NCBI GenBank assembly: GCA_027489355.1
Contig: JAIXZY010000016.1
Coordinates: forward strand, 1-64,000
Source: Paracoccaceae bacterium
Lineage (GTDB): Bacteria; Pseudomonadota; Alphaproteobacteria; Rhodobacterales; Rhodobacteraceae
DNA: 64,000 nt
Direction of reading: 5' to 3'
Every line of letters starts with the position of its first letter. Positions within the stretch are counted from its first letter, which is position 1. The notes below the pieces were generated by a model, which saw only the letters and a program-made list of their open reading frames with translations, was not told the origin of the DNA and did no database searches. This document shows positions 18,301 through 27,823 of this stretch, piece after piece. Position numbers and translations under genes: made by a program.

Positions 18301-20573
18301 CGGGCGACCTGGAGTACCACGGCTACACCCGCTACGGCCATGCCTCGTATGCGCTGATGGCCGGGCAGCCCCTGGGCCTGGTCAGCGATTTCCTGGAGCA
18401 GCATCTGGCGGCGGTGACCCATTCCCGCCACGAGAAGACGCGGCGGATCATCACCATGGCCCGGGCAAGCGTGGGCCGGATGCGCGGGCTGGCCGACGAT
18501 CCCTTTGCGCAGGCGTTCGACGATGCCGAGAATTTCCGGCTTTGGACCGACCAGGCGGATGCGACCTCGCTGGCCTATTTCCACAAGTACAAGATGCTGG
18601 AAGCGCAGATGGCGGGCGATCCTGCCGCGGTCCTTCGGCACGCGGGCGGCATGCAGCGCAATCTGGCCGGCATCCTGTCCATGGCCTACCAGCCCTTCTA
18701 CCAGTTCTACGAGGCGCTGGCGCTGGTCGAGCTTTCGGCGCGGCGCGGCCCGCTGCGGCGGAGGTCCATGCTGTTGCGCGCCCGCCACCTGACCCGGCGT
18801 CTGGAGCGGTGGGCGCGGACGGCGCCGCGGACGCTGTCGCATCGGGTGCTGCTGCTGCGCGCCGAACTTGCGGCGGCCGAGGGGCAGCCCGCCCGGGCGA
18901 TCGGGCTGTTCGACGAGGCGATCCATCAGGCACGCCAGGCGGCCGCGCTGCATGACATCGGGCTTTTCCACGAACGCGCGGGCCTGTTCTACCTGCGGCA
19001 GGGCGCCCGCAGGCAGGGGATGGAAAGCCTGTCGGCGGCGCTTCTGGCCCATTCCGACTGGGGCGGTGATGGCTGGCGCGCGGCCCTGATCCTGCGCCAC
19101 CCCGCTCTGGCGGCGCCTCGGTCCGGGGCGGGTTCGGGGAGCGCACAGGTCCCGGCGACGACCTCGGTCGACAGCGGCACGCTGATCCGGGCGGCCGCGG
19201 CCATCGCGCAAAGCAACTCGCTGGAGGAAATGGTCATCCAGGTCCTGCAGGCCGTGGTGCAGAATGCCGGAGCGGACTACGGCGCGCTGCTGCTGGAGGA
19301 GGGCGACGGGCTTGTCGTGCTGGCCGATACCGACGCCGAGGGGGCGGCGCATGTCCGCGCCGACCGCCCCGCGGCCGAGGCGGTTGCGGGGCTGCCGATG
19401 TCGATCCTGGCGCATGTCCGCAGCAGCCGCGAGCGGGTGATCCTTGAGGACGCGATCAGCGACCAGATCTACGGGCGGGACCCCCAGGTGCAGGCGCTGG
19501 GCGCGGCCTCGGTCCTGTGCGTGCCGCTGGTGGCGGGAGCGACGCTTGTGGGGCTGGTCTATCTTCGCAATGCCCGCCTGCGCTCCGCCTTCACCGCAGA
19601 CCGCTGCGATACGGTCGAGGTCCTGGGCGCCCAGGCGGCGGTGTCGATCCAGAACAGCCGCCTTCTGGACCGCCTGCGCGCGGCGCTGGAGCGGCAGGTG
19701 GACCTGACGTCGGCCCATGCCCGCTTCGTGCCGGAAAACTTCCTGGAGATGCTGAAGCGTCCGTCGATCATCGATGTGCGTCTGGGCGACCATCTTCGGG
19801 GCGAGGCGTCGATCCTTTTCTCGGACATCCGGGGGTTCACGCCGCTCATCGAACGGCTGACCCCCACAGAGGCCATCACCTTCATCAACGAGTTCCTGTC
19901 GCTCATGGACCCGGCGGTGCAGGCCAATGGCGGCTTTGTCGACAGCTATATCGGCGATGCGGTCATGGCGGTGTTCGACCGGGGGCCGACGGCGGCCATC
20001 GACGCGGCGCTTGCCATGTCGCGTGCCCTTGCAGACTGGAGCGTGACGAGCCGGACCCCGGACCGCCAGCCTGTCCGCATCGGGATCGGGATCGCGACAG
20101 GGCAGCTGATCTTCGGAACGATCGGCGCGGCCAACCGGCTGAAATGCAGCGTCATCGGCGACACGGTCAACCTGGCCTCGCGGGTCGAGGGGCTGACCAA
20201 GCATTACGGGACGGGGCTTCTGGCGACCGAGGAAACCCTTGCCGGAGTGGGCGAGCCCGGACGCTACCAGACGCGGGAGATCGACCTTGTCACGGTGATC
20301 GGACGGCGGACGCCGGTGCGCCTGTTCGAGATCTTCGATGCCGACCCGACCGAGCTGCGGGCGCGCAAGGCCGCGACGGCGCCCGACCTGGCGCGCGGGC
20401 ATCTGCTTTACCGCGACGGGCGCATCGCCGAGGCGCGCCAGGCCTTCGAGGCGGCGCGGGCGCAGTATCCCGACGATCTGGTGTCATCGCGGCTGATCCT
20501 GCGCTGCCACCGCGAGGAGGCCCAGGGCCACGGGCCGGAATGGACCGGGGTCGAGCATCTGGCCGAGAAGTGA
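15360..20573 (+). CDS. Giant signalling protein: kinase-like domain + AAA ATPase + TPR-like region + GAF + class III adenylate/guanylate cyclase
   Basis: Kinase-fold [28 protein letters not shown]; Walker [12 protein letters not shown], Walker B [14 protein letters not shown]; cyclase [46 protein letters not shown]. Confidence 0.9.
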   Translation: [1737 protein letters not shown]

Positions 20574-20675
20574 GCGCCTCGCCCCTTGCCTGCGGGCGAA
20601 AATCGCGCTTCTGGCTGAATATGGGGAGATTCCGCCGCCGGGGCAGGATAACCTCGCCGCAAGAAGGAGAGACCG

Positions 20676-20996
20676 ATGGCTGCCTATTTCGTCTGCACGA
20701 TGACGGTTCACGACCCGGAGACCTATCGCAAGTATACGGCGCTGACCCCGGCCACGCTGGCGCGCTATGGCGGACGGTTCCTGACGCGGGGCGATCCGGT
20801 GGAAACCATCGAGGGCGGCCCGGTCTTTGCCGAGCGGATGGTTCTGTTGGAGTTTCCCGACCGCGACACGGCGCTGGCCTGGTACAACGACGCCGATTAC
20901 CAGAGTGCGTCCGAGTTCCGCCGCCTGGCCTCGAAAGGCCGGATGATCCTGCAGGCGGGGCGGGACAACTCTGCCGATCCTGATCCGAAGGTGTGA
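20676..20996 (+). CDS. DUF1330 domain-containing protein
   Basis: MAAYFVCTMTVHDPETYRKYTALTPATLARYGGRFLTRG... Confidence 0.88.
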   Translation: MAAYFVCTMTVHDPETYRKYTALTPATLARYGGRFLTRGDPVETIEGGPVFAERMVLLEFPDRDTALAWYNDADYQSASEFRRLASKGRMILQAGRDNSADPDPKV

Positions 20997-20997
20997 C

Positions 20998-21735
20998 ATG
21001 GATCTGCAGCTGAAAGGACGGGCGGCCCTGGTCTTCGGGGGCTCGCGCGGATTGGGGCGGGCGATCGCCGAGGAGCTGGTGCGCGAAGGGGTGCGGGTGG
21101 TGATCGTCGCCCGCGACGGCGCGCGGCTGGAGCGCGTGGCGGCCGAGATCGGCGCGGTGGCACTTCCGGGCGACCTGTCCCAGCCCGGTGCCGGGCGAAA
21201 GCTGGTCCTGGCGGCGACCGGGCTTCTGGGGCAGTCGCCCGACATCCTGGTGACGAACACGGGCGGGCCGCCGAAAGGGTCGTTCCAGGAAACCACGCCC
21301 GAGGCCTGGGCCGCAGGGTTCCAGGCGCTGTGGATTGCGGCGGTGGATGCGATCCAGGCGGCCCTACCGGCGATGCAGGCCCAGGGTTGGGGCCGCATCC
21401 TGGCGGTGACCTCGGTCGCGGCGAAAGAGCCGCAGCCGGGGCTGGTGATCTCGAACGGGCTGAGGGCGGGGCTGCTGGGTCTGGTGAACACGCTGGCCCG
21501 CGAGGTGGCTGGGCAGGGCATCACCGTGAACGCGCTGCTGCCGGGCTACACGAACACCGACCGGATGGCGGAGCTGGGCGTGGACAATGCCACGATGGGG
21601 CCGAAGATCCCGGCCGGTCGGTTGGGAGAGCCGGAGGAGTTCGCGGCGCTGGCGGCCTTCCTCGCCTCGGGGCGGGCGTCCTATATCACCGGGCAGGCCA
21701 TCGCCGTCGATGGCGGCCTCTTGCAGTCGATCTGA
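20998..21735 (+). CDS. SDR family oxidoreductase
   Basis: ALVFGGSRGLGRAIAEELVREG; VTSVAAKEPQPGLVISNGLRAGLLG (no canonical YxxxK). Confidence 0.88.
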   Translation: MDLQLKGRAALVFGGSRGLGRAIAEELVREGVRVVIVARDGARLERVAAEIGAVALPGDLSQPGAGRKLVLAATGLLGQSPDILVTNTGGPPKGSFQETTPEAWAAGFQALWIAAVDAIQAALPAMQAQGWGRILAVTSVAAKEPQPGLVISNGLRAGLLGLVNTLAREVAGQGITVNALLPGYTNTDRMAELGVDNATMGPKIPAGRLGEPEEFAALAAFLASGRASYITGQAIAVDGGLLQSI

Positions 21736-21742
21736 GGCGGTC

Positions 21743-22945
21743 ATGGTCAAACGCCCCGCCTTTGCCCGCTGGCTGTCGGACAGCAATGACGTCACCCGGA
21801 CCTTCCTTGCGGCCGGGCAGATCCCCGGCCTGATCAACATGGCGGGCGGCTTGCCCGACCCTTCGACCTGGCCGGTGCCGGAGCTGACCGCGCTGGCCCG
21901 AGCGGCGGTTGCCGACCACCCAGGCGACGCGCTGGCCTATGCGCCGATCGAGGGGCTGCCGGCGCTGCGCGACATGATCGCGGCGCGGTTCTCGGCCCCC
22001 GATCTGGCGCTGGAGCGGAAGAATGTCCTTGTCACCACCGGAGGCATGCAGGCGCTGGACCTGCTGGGCAAGGTGCTGGTCGATCCGGGTCAGGTGATCG
22101 CGGCGCAAAGCCCCGCCTATCTGGGGGCCCTGGACGCCTGGAAGCCGCGCGGGCCACGCTATCGCCCGATGCGGCTTGAGGCTTCCGGTTTCGATCCCGT
22201 GGCCGCGCTGACGGGGGCGCAATTCGCCTATACGGTGCCGAATTTCTCGAACCCCACGGGACGGCTGGTCGGCCTTGACCAACGCCGTGCACTGGTGGCG
22301 GCGGCGCAGGCGACCGGGACCTGGCTGGTCGAGGACGATCCATACGGCACGCTTTACTACGACGGCGCGCCCCTGCCACGGATGCTGGCGCTGGCGGCCA
22401 GCGGCGGGTCTTACGACGGCCCGGTCGTCTATCTGGGAACCCTGTCCAAGGAGCTCGCGCCGGGGCTGCGCGTGGGCTGGGTGATCGCGTCGCCCGAGAT
22501 GATCGAGGCGCTGGTGACGGCGAAGCAGGGGTCCGACATGTCGACCTCGGGCCTGTCGCAGCGGATCACGCTGGATGCCTTCGCCTCGGGCCTGACCGAC
22601 CGGGTGCTGCCGGCCACGCTGGCGCTGTACCGCGCGCGCCGGGATGCCCTGTGTGCGGCGATGGAGGAGCATCTGGGCGATCTCTTCGACTGGGAGGTCC
22701 CGACGGGCGGGATGTTCGTCTGGGCCACGGCACGCGACCCGGCGCTGGACATGGACCGGCTGCTGCGGGTGGGCCTGTCGCATGGCGTCTGCGTCACCCC
22801 CTCCAGCGTCTTTGACCCGGAAGGGCGGAACCGCAGCGCGGTGCGCATCAACTTCACGCTGAACGAACCGGGACGCCTGGTAGAGGGCGTCCGGCGTCTG
22901 GCTGTCGCGGCGCGTGCCACGCTGGCCGAGGCGGTGGCGGTCTAG
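21743..22945 (+). CDS. PLP-dependent aminotransferase class I/II
   Basis: MAGGLPDPSTWPVPE, VPNFSNPTGR, LVEDDPYGTLYYDG, GTLSKELAPGLRVGW; ATG at 21743 follows the SDR stop. Confidence 0.88.
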   Translation: MVKRPAFARWLSDSNDVTRTFLAAGQIPGLINMAGGLPDPSTWPVPELTALARAAVADHPGDALAYAPIEGLPALRDMIAARFSAPDLALERKNVLVTTGGMQALDLLGKVLVDPGQVIAAQSPAYLGALDAWKPRGPRYRPMRLEASGFDPVAALTGAQFAYTVPNFSNPTGRLVGLDQRRALVAAAQATGTWLVEDDPYGTLYYDGAPLPRMLALAASGGSYDGPVVYLGTLSKELAPGLRVGWVIASPEMIEALVTAKQGSDMSTSGLSQRITLDAFASGLTDRVLPATLALYRARRDALCAAMEEHLGDLFDWEVPTGGMFVWATARDPALDMDRLLRVGLSHGVCVTPSSVFDPEGRNRSAVRINFTLNEPGRLVEGVRRLAVAARATLAEAVAV

Positions 22946-23742
22946 ACCCGACCCAGCGTCTGGATGAAGCGCGAGAAGAGCTCTCCCTGCGAGCTGATCC
23001 GCAGCTTGGTGTAGATGTTGCGCCGGTGGATGCGGACCGTTCCCGGCGAGATGCCAAGGATGCGTCCGACTGCCTCGGCCGAGTGGCCCTTCAGCGTGTG
23101 TTCGACGATCTCGCGCTCACGCGGGGTGAGGACGCCGTCGCCGAAGCTGTGGAAGGAGCGTTCGAGCTGGCTTTGCAGCGCCGACCCGTGGCGGTCCGGG
23201 GCGGTCTGGTCGAAGCGCGAGGGCAGGTCGGCCCAATGGCGGCGGATGCAGGCCTCGACCACGGGCCGGATTTCGGCCAGCGCCTTCATCTCTCGGTTGG
23301 AGAAGGGGCGTTCGTCGCGCATCAGCGACAGGACCACGGTGGCGCCCTGCGGGATGTCGACGAAGAAGCCGATTTCCTCGGCCAGGCCGGTCTGGACATA
23401 GTAGTTGCGGAAGTATTCGCCCTGGTAGAAGCGGTCGGGCGCAAGGTCGCGCATCCGGTAGAGGCCGGCAGGAACGGGACGGGCGACGGCGAGGAAGAAG
23501 GGGTCAAGAAGGTAGGGACCCTCCTGGTAGTCGGTCACGAAGATGCGCCGTTTCGAGGCCGGGAAATCGTCATGCAGGTCGACCGGCCGGGCCGAACCGC
23601 TGTAGCCGAAGACGACTGTATAGGTATAGGGCGCGACGGCTTGCAGAAGGCCGGTCAGGGCCTTGGCGAAATCGTCTTCGCCAATGGCTGCGATGACCGC
23701 GCCGGTCAGCGACAGGAGCGAGGCTTTATCCATCTGACGCAT
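22942..23742 (-). CDS. LuxR family transcriptional regulator
   Basis: C-terminal HTH GVLTPREREIVEHTLKGHSAEAVGRILGISPGTVRIHRRNIYTKLRISSQGELF. Confidence 0.88.
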   Translation of the reverse strand: MRQMDKASLLSLTGAVIAAIGEDDFAKALTGLLQAVAPYTYTVVFGYSGSARPVDLHDDFPASKRRIFVTDYQEGPYLLDPFFLAVARPVPAGLYRMRDLAPDRFYQGEYFRNYYVQTGLAEEIGFFVDIPQGATVVLSLMRDERPFSNREMKALAEIRPVVEACIRRHWADLPSRFDQTAPDRHGSALQSQLERSFHSFGDGVLTPREREIVEHTLKGHSAEAVGRILGISPGTVRIHRRNIYTKLRISSQGELFSRFIQTLGRV

Positions 23743-23832
23743 CCTTGCCTGTCAGGTATGCAATTTGGGATATATACATTGGAACGCGTCGTTTCTACGC
23801 TGACCTGCAAAAGAAGGCATATACCCCGCGCG

Positions 23833-24948
23833 ATGGAAAGCAACCTGAATCCTGCCACCGAGGCGAGAGAAACCCCGATCGCCGAGCTGCGCGATGCCAG
23901 CAAGCATTACGGTGCGGTGGTGGCCGCGCAGGGGCTGAACCTGTCGATCCGGCGGGGCGAGTTCCTATCCTTCCTTGGGCCGTCGGGCTGCGGCAAGACC
24001 ACGGCGCTGCGGATGCTGGCGGGGTTCGAGAGCCCGACCTCGGGCGACGTCCTGCTGGACGGGCAGCGGGTCAACGACGTGCCGCCGCACCAGCGGCCGG
24101 TGAACATGGTGTTCCAGCATTACGCGCTGTTTCCGCACCTGACCGTGGCGCAGAACATTGCCTATGGCCTGCGCCAGCGCCGCCCGCGCCCGGTCGAGGC
24201 CGAGATCTCCCGCGCGGTCGAGCAGGCGCTGGAGACGGTGCGCCTGCCGGGCTTCGGGCCCCGCCGCATCTGGGAGATGTCGGGCGGCCAGCAGCAGAGG
24301 GTGGCACTGGCCCGCGCCATTGTGAACCAGCCGAAGATCCTGCTTCTGGACGAGCCGATGGCCGCGCTGGACAAGAAGCTGCGCCGCGACATGCAGATCG
24401 AGCTGCAGAGCCTGCAGCGCAGTCTGGGGATCACCTTCATCCTGGTCACGCATGACCAGGAAGAGGCGCTGTCGATGTCGGACCGCATCTGCATCATGCG
24501 GGGCGGGAGGATCGTGCAGGTGGGCAGCCCGCGCGATCTGTATGACCGCCCGGCCAGCCGCTATGTCGCGGATTTCGTGGGCAAGTCGAACTTCTTTCCC
24601 GGCCAAATCGCCTCAAGTGCGGCGGGTCGGACGACGCTGGCCGCCGCCGGGGGCCTGATGATCGCCGGCACGGCCCCGGTCGAGATCGCGGCGGGCCGGA
24701 CGGCCACGGCCAGCCTGCGCCCGGAACAGATCGCGCTGCACCGCCGTGCCGAGGGGCTGCCCGTGACCGTGGTCAACCGCATCTTCTTGGGCGAGCACAC
24801 GGAATACCTGGTCCGCCACACCAACCTGGGCGAGTTCCTGGTGCTGGTCTCGCGACAAGCCGAGGCGGCGGAGGGCGGGTTCGAGCCGGGCGATCCGGCG
24901 CACGCCTCGTGGCCCGAGGGGGCCGCGCTGATCCTTGCGGACGACTGA
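23833..24948 (+). CDS. ABC transporter ATP-binding protein (PotA-like)
   Basis: GPSGCGKTTALRMLAGFE, MSGGQQQRVALARAIVNQPKILLLDEPMAALDKKLR. Confidence 0.92.
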   Translation: MESNLNPATEARETPIAELRDASKHYGAVVAAQGLNLSIRRGEFLSFLGPSGCGKTTALRMLAGFESPTSGDVLLDGQRVNDVPPHQRPVNMVFQHYALFPHLTVAQNIAYGLRQRRPRPVEAEISRAVEQALETVRLPGFGPRRIWEMSGGQQQRVALARAIVNQPKILLLDEPMAALDKKLRRDMQIELQSLQRSLGITFILVTHDQEEALSMSDRICIMRGGRIVQVGSPRDLYDRPASRYVADFVGKSNFFPGQIASSAAGRTTLAAAGGLMIAGTAPVEIAAGRTATASLRPEQIALHRRAEGLPVTVVNRIFLGEHTEYLVRHTNLGEFLVLVSRQAEAAEGGFEPGDPAHASWPEGAALILADD

Positions 24949-24973
24949 ACGACAACAAGAACCAACTGGGAGA

Positions 24974-26140
24974 ATGACCATGACAGACCGGAAAGACTTC
25001 CTGACCCGTGAAAAATTCATGGAAGAGCTTTACCGCTACAAGAAGGGCTCGGTGACGCGGCGGCATTTCCTGGGCGTGACGGGCCTGGGGCTGGCGACCA
25101 GCGTCCTTGGCTCGGCCGTGCCCGGCCTGCGCGGGGCGGCCTTTGCGCAAGGGTCGATCGGCGACCGCGTCGTGCTGGCGACCTGGCCGAACTACCACGA
25201 TCCGGCAAACTTCGAGGCCTTCACTGCCGCGACCGGCGCGGCCGTCGACATGAACGTCTTCGGCTCGAACGAGGAGATGCTGGCCAAGCTGCAGGCGGGC
25301 GGTTCGGGCTGGGACATCGTGGTGGCGACGAACTATGCGATCCCGACCTATGTCGAGACCGGCCTGATCGAACCGCTGGACCTGTCGCGCATTCCGAACT
25401 TCGACCCGTCCGCCTATGACCCGCGCTTCGCCTCGCCGGGCGTGATCGAGGGCAAGACCTATGGCATCCCGCGCAACCTGGGCACCACCGGCTATTGCAT
25501 CAACACCGCCGACCTTGAGGGCGGGGCGACGCCGACCACCTGGAAGGAGTACTGGGACCTGACCCGCGGCGCGCTGTCGGGCCGGGTGATCGTGCATGAC
25601 TACCAGCTGACCGCCATTGGCAACGCGCTGAAATACTTCGGCTATTCGTTCAACTCGGTCGATCCTGCGGAACTGGCCGAAGCCGAGAAGCTGCTGATCG
25701 AGGCCAAGCCCCACCTTTTCGCCATCACCTCGGACTACCAGCCCTCGATGCGGTCGGGCGATGCGGCGATGTCGATGTGCTGGACGGGCGACGCGGTGCA
25801 GCTGCAGCGCGACATTCCCGAGATCGCCTACGTCCTGGGCAAGGAAGGCGGCGAGCTTTGGTCCGACTTCTTCACCGTTCCGGCCTCGGCCCCGCACAAG
25901 GACGCGGCCTATGCGCTGATCAACTTCCTGCTGGACCCGCAGATTGGCGCCAAGGAGCAGGCCTTCCACGGCTATCCCACCGGTGACAGCCGGGTGGACG
26001 CGCTGATGCCCGAAGAGGTCCTGAAGGACCCGGTCCTCTATCCGGCGGCCGAGCTTCTGTCGGCGCTGGAATTCGGCGCGGCCGTCACCCTGACCGACCC
26101 CACCCGCGCCGAGATCATGGCGCGTTTCAAGGCGGCCTGA
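24974..26140 (+). CDS. Polyamine-type solute-binding protein with twin-arginine-like leader
   Basis: VTRRHFLGVTGLGLATSVLGSAVPGLRGAAFA leader; MSMCWTGDAVQLQRDIPEIAYVLGKEGGELW. Confidence 0.88.
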   Translation: MTMTDRKDFLTREKFMEELYRYKKGSVTRRHFLGVTGLGLATSVLGSAVPGLRGAAFAQGSIGDRVVLATWPNYHDPANFEAFTAATGAAVDMNVFGSNEEMLAKLQAGGSGWDIVVATNYAIPTYVETGLIEPLDLSRIPNFDPSAYDPRFASPGVIEGKTYGIPRNLGTTGYCINTADLEGGATPTTWKEYWDLTRGALSGRVIVHDYQLTAIGNALKYFGYSFNSVDPAELAEAEKLLIEAKPHLFAITSDYQPSMRSGDAAMSMCWTGDAVQLQRDIPEIAYVLGKEGGELWSDFFTVPASAPHKDAAYALINFLLDPQIGAKEQAFHGYPTGDSRVDALMPEEVLKDPVLYPAAELLSALEFGAAVTLTDPTRAEIMARFKAA

Positions 26141-26143
26141 CCC

Positions 26144-26998
26144 ATGCAGCGGCAGGGCCTTCGCACCTGGCTGTTCCTGGCACCCGCGGGGGCCTGGTTC
26201 CTGTGCATGCTGGTCCTGCCGCTGATCGTCGTCTTTGTCTTTGCCTTCGGCGAACGGGGCGCGGCGGGCGGGTACGTCCCCGCGTTCACATTCGAGAACT
26301 TCGCCAACCTTGGCGCGCGGTGGACGGCGTTCCAGAACACGATGATCCTTGCCCCGGTCGGCACGCTGGCCTGCCTGCTGATCGCCTATCCGCTGGCCTA
26401 TTTCCTGGCCCTGCGCGCCTCGGTCCGTTGGCGGACGTTGCTGCTGATCCTGGTGATCGTGCCGTTCTGGACGTCGATCCTGATCCGCAGCTATGCCTGG
26501 ATCTACCTCCTGGGCGGGCAGGGTATCCCGTCCCTGGTCAAGGCGATGGGCCTGGGAAGCATCCGGCTGATCAACACGCCGTTCTCGGTCCTGGTCGGCA
26601 TCGTCTACGGCTATCTGCCATTGATGGTCTTTCCGATCTATGTCGCGCTGGAACGGCTGGACAAGCGGCTGCTCGAGGCCTCGTCCGACCTGGGGAGCCC
26701 GCCGTGGCGCAGCTTCCTGCAGGTGACGCTGCCCCTGTCGATGCCCGGGGTGGCTACGGGCTGCATGCTGGTCTTCATCCTGCTGATGGGCGAGTTCCTG
26801 ATCCCCGCGCTGCTGGGCGGTGGCAAGGTGTTCTTCATCGGCAACGCGCTGGTGGACCTGTTCCTGCAATCGCGCAACTGGCCGTTCGGAGCCGCGGTGG
26901 CCGTGGCGCTGGTGCTGGTCATGCTGGTCACGGTCGCGGCCTACCTGCGGTTCACCCGCCGCTGGGCGGGCGGGCGCGACGATGTTTCGCTGATGTAG
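26144..26998 (+). CDS. ABC transporter permease
   Basis: TM protein, LLEASSDLGSPPWRSFLQVTLPLSMPGVATG EAA loop. Confidence 0.88.
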   Translation: MQRQGLRTWLFLAPAGAWFLCMLVLPLIVVFVFAFGERGAAGGYVPAFTFENFANLGARWTAFQNTMILAPVGTLACLLIAYPLAYFLALRASVRWRTLLLILVIVPFWTSILIRSYAWIYLLGGQGIPSLVKAMGLGSIRLINTPFSVLVGIVYGYLPLMVFPIYVALERLDKRLLEASSDLGSPPWRSFLQVTLPLSMPGVATGCMLVFILLMGEFLIPALLGGGKVFFIGNALVDLFLQSRNWPFGAAVAVALVLVMLVTVAAYLRFTRRWAGGRDDVSLM

Positions 26999-27007
26999 GG
27001 GCCGGTC

Positions 27008-27823
27008 ATGCGCATCTATGCCCTCGCGGTCTACCTGTTCCTTTACATCCCCATCGGGGTCATCGCGCTGTTCAGCTTCAACGCGGGCCGCCATGCGGCG
27101 CAGTTCCAGGGCTTTTCCGCGCAGTGGTACGGCAAGGCGCTGTCCAACCCCTTCGTGGTGGATGCCTTCCAGACCAGCCTGATCGTGGCGCTGACGTCGG
27201 CCGTTCTGGCCACCCTGTTCGGCACGATGGCGGCGATGGCGCTGCAATCGGTGAAGGGGCGGCTGCGGGTTGCCTTCGACGCGCTGATCTACATCGCGGT
27301 GATGGTACCTGGCATCGTCATCGGCATTGCCACCCTGATTGCGCTGGTCACTCTGTTCGACTGGCTGAACCCGCTGCTGGCCGCCGTCTGGCCCTTGGCC
27401 GAAGGCGCGCCGCAGCTGTCGCTGGGTTATGGCTCCTTGATCGCGGCGCATGGGCTGTTCGCAATGGCGCTGGTCATCATCATCGTCCGCGCCCGGATGG
27501 CGGGGATGGACAGGAGCCTGGTCGAGGCCTCGGCCGACCTGGGTGCGACGCCCTGGGGGACCTTCCGTCAGGTGACGCTGCCGCAGATCTTCCCCGGAAT
27601 CCTGGCCGGGTTCCTGCTGGCCTTCACCTTCAGCTTTGATGATTTCATCATCGCCTTCTTTGTCGCCGGGTCGCAGACGACGCTGCCGGTCTATGTCTTC
27701 TCCTCGATCCGCCGCGGCGTGACGCCCGAAATCAACGCAATCGGGACGATGGTGCTGGCGGTATCGCTGCTGATGCTGGTGACGGCGCAGGCGATCCTGC
27801 AACGCGGGCGGAAGGCCGGATGA
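27008..27823 (+). CDS. ABC transporter permease
   Basis: TM protein, LVEASADLGATPWGTFRQVTLPQIFPGILAG. Confidence 0.88.
   Translation: MRIYALAVYLFLYIPIGVIALFSFNAGRHAAQFQGFSAQWYGKALSNPFVVDAFQTSLIVALTSAVLATLFGTMAAMALQSVKGRLRVAFDALIYIAVMVPGIVIGIATLIALVTLFDWLNPLLAAVWPLAEGAPQLSLGYGSLIAAHGLFAMALVIIIVRARMAGMDRSLVEASADLGATPWGTFRQVTLPQIFPGILAGFLLAFTFSFDDFIIAFFVAGSQTTLPVYVFSSIRRGVTPEINAIGTMVLAVSLLMLVTAQAILQRGRKAG

Noticed and set aside
16482-20402. 1306-aa minus-strand ORF
   Set aside because: Antisense to the cyclase gene, whose kinase, ATPase and cyclase motifs are unambiguous
24773-27802. 1009-aa minus-strand ORF
   Set aside because: Antisense across several confirmed ABC transporter genes; low-complexity D/R/H/Q translation
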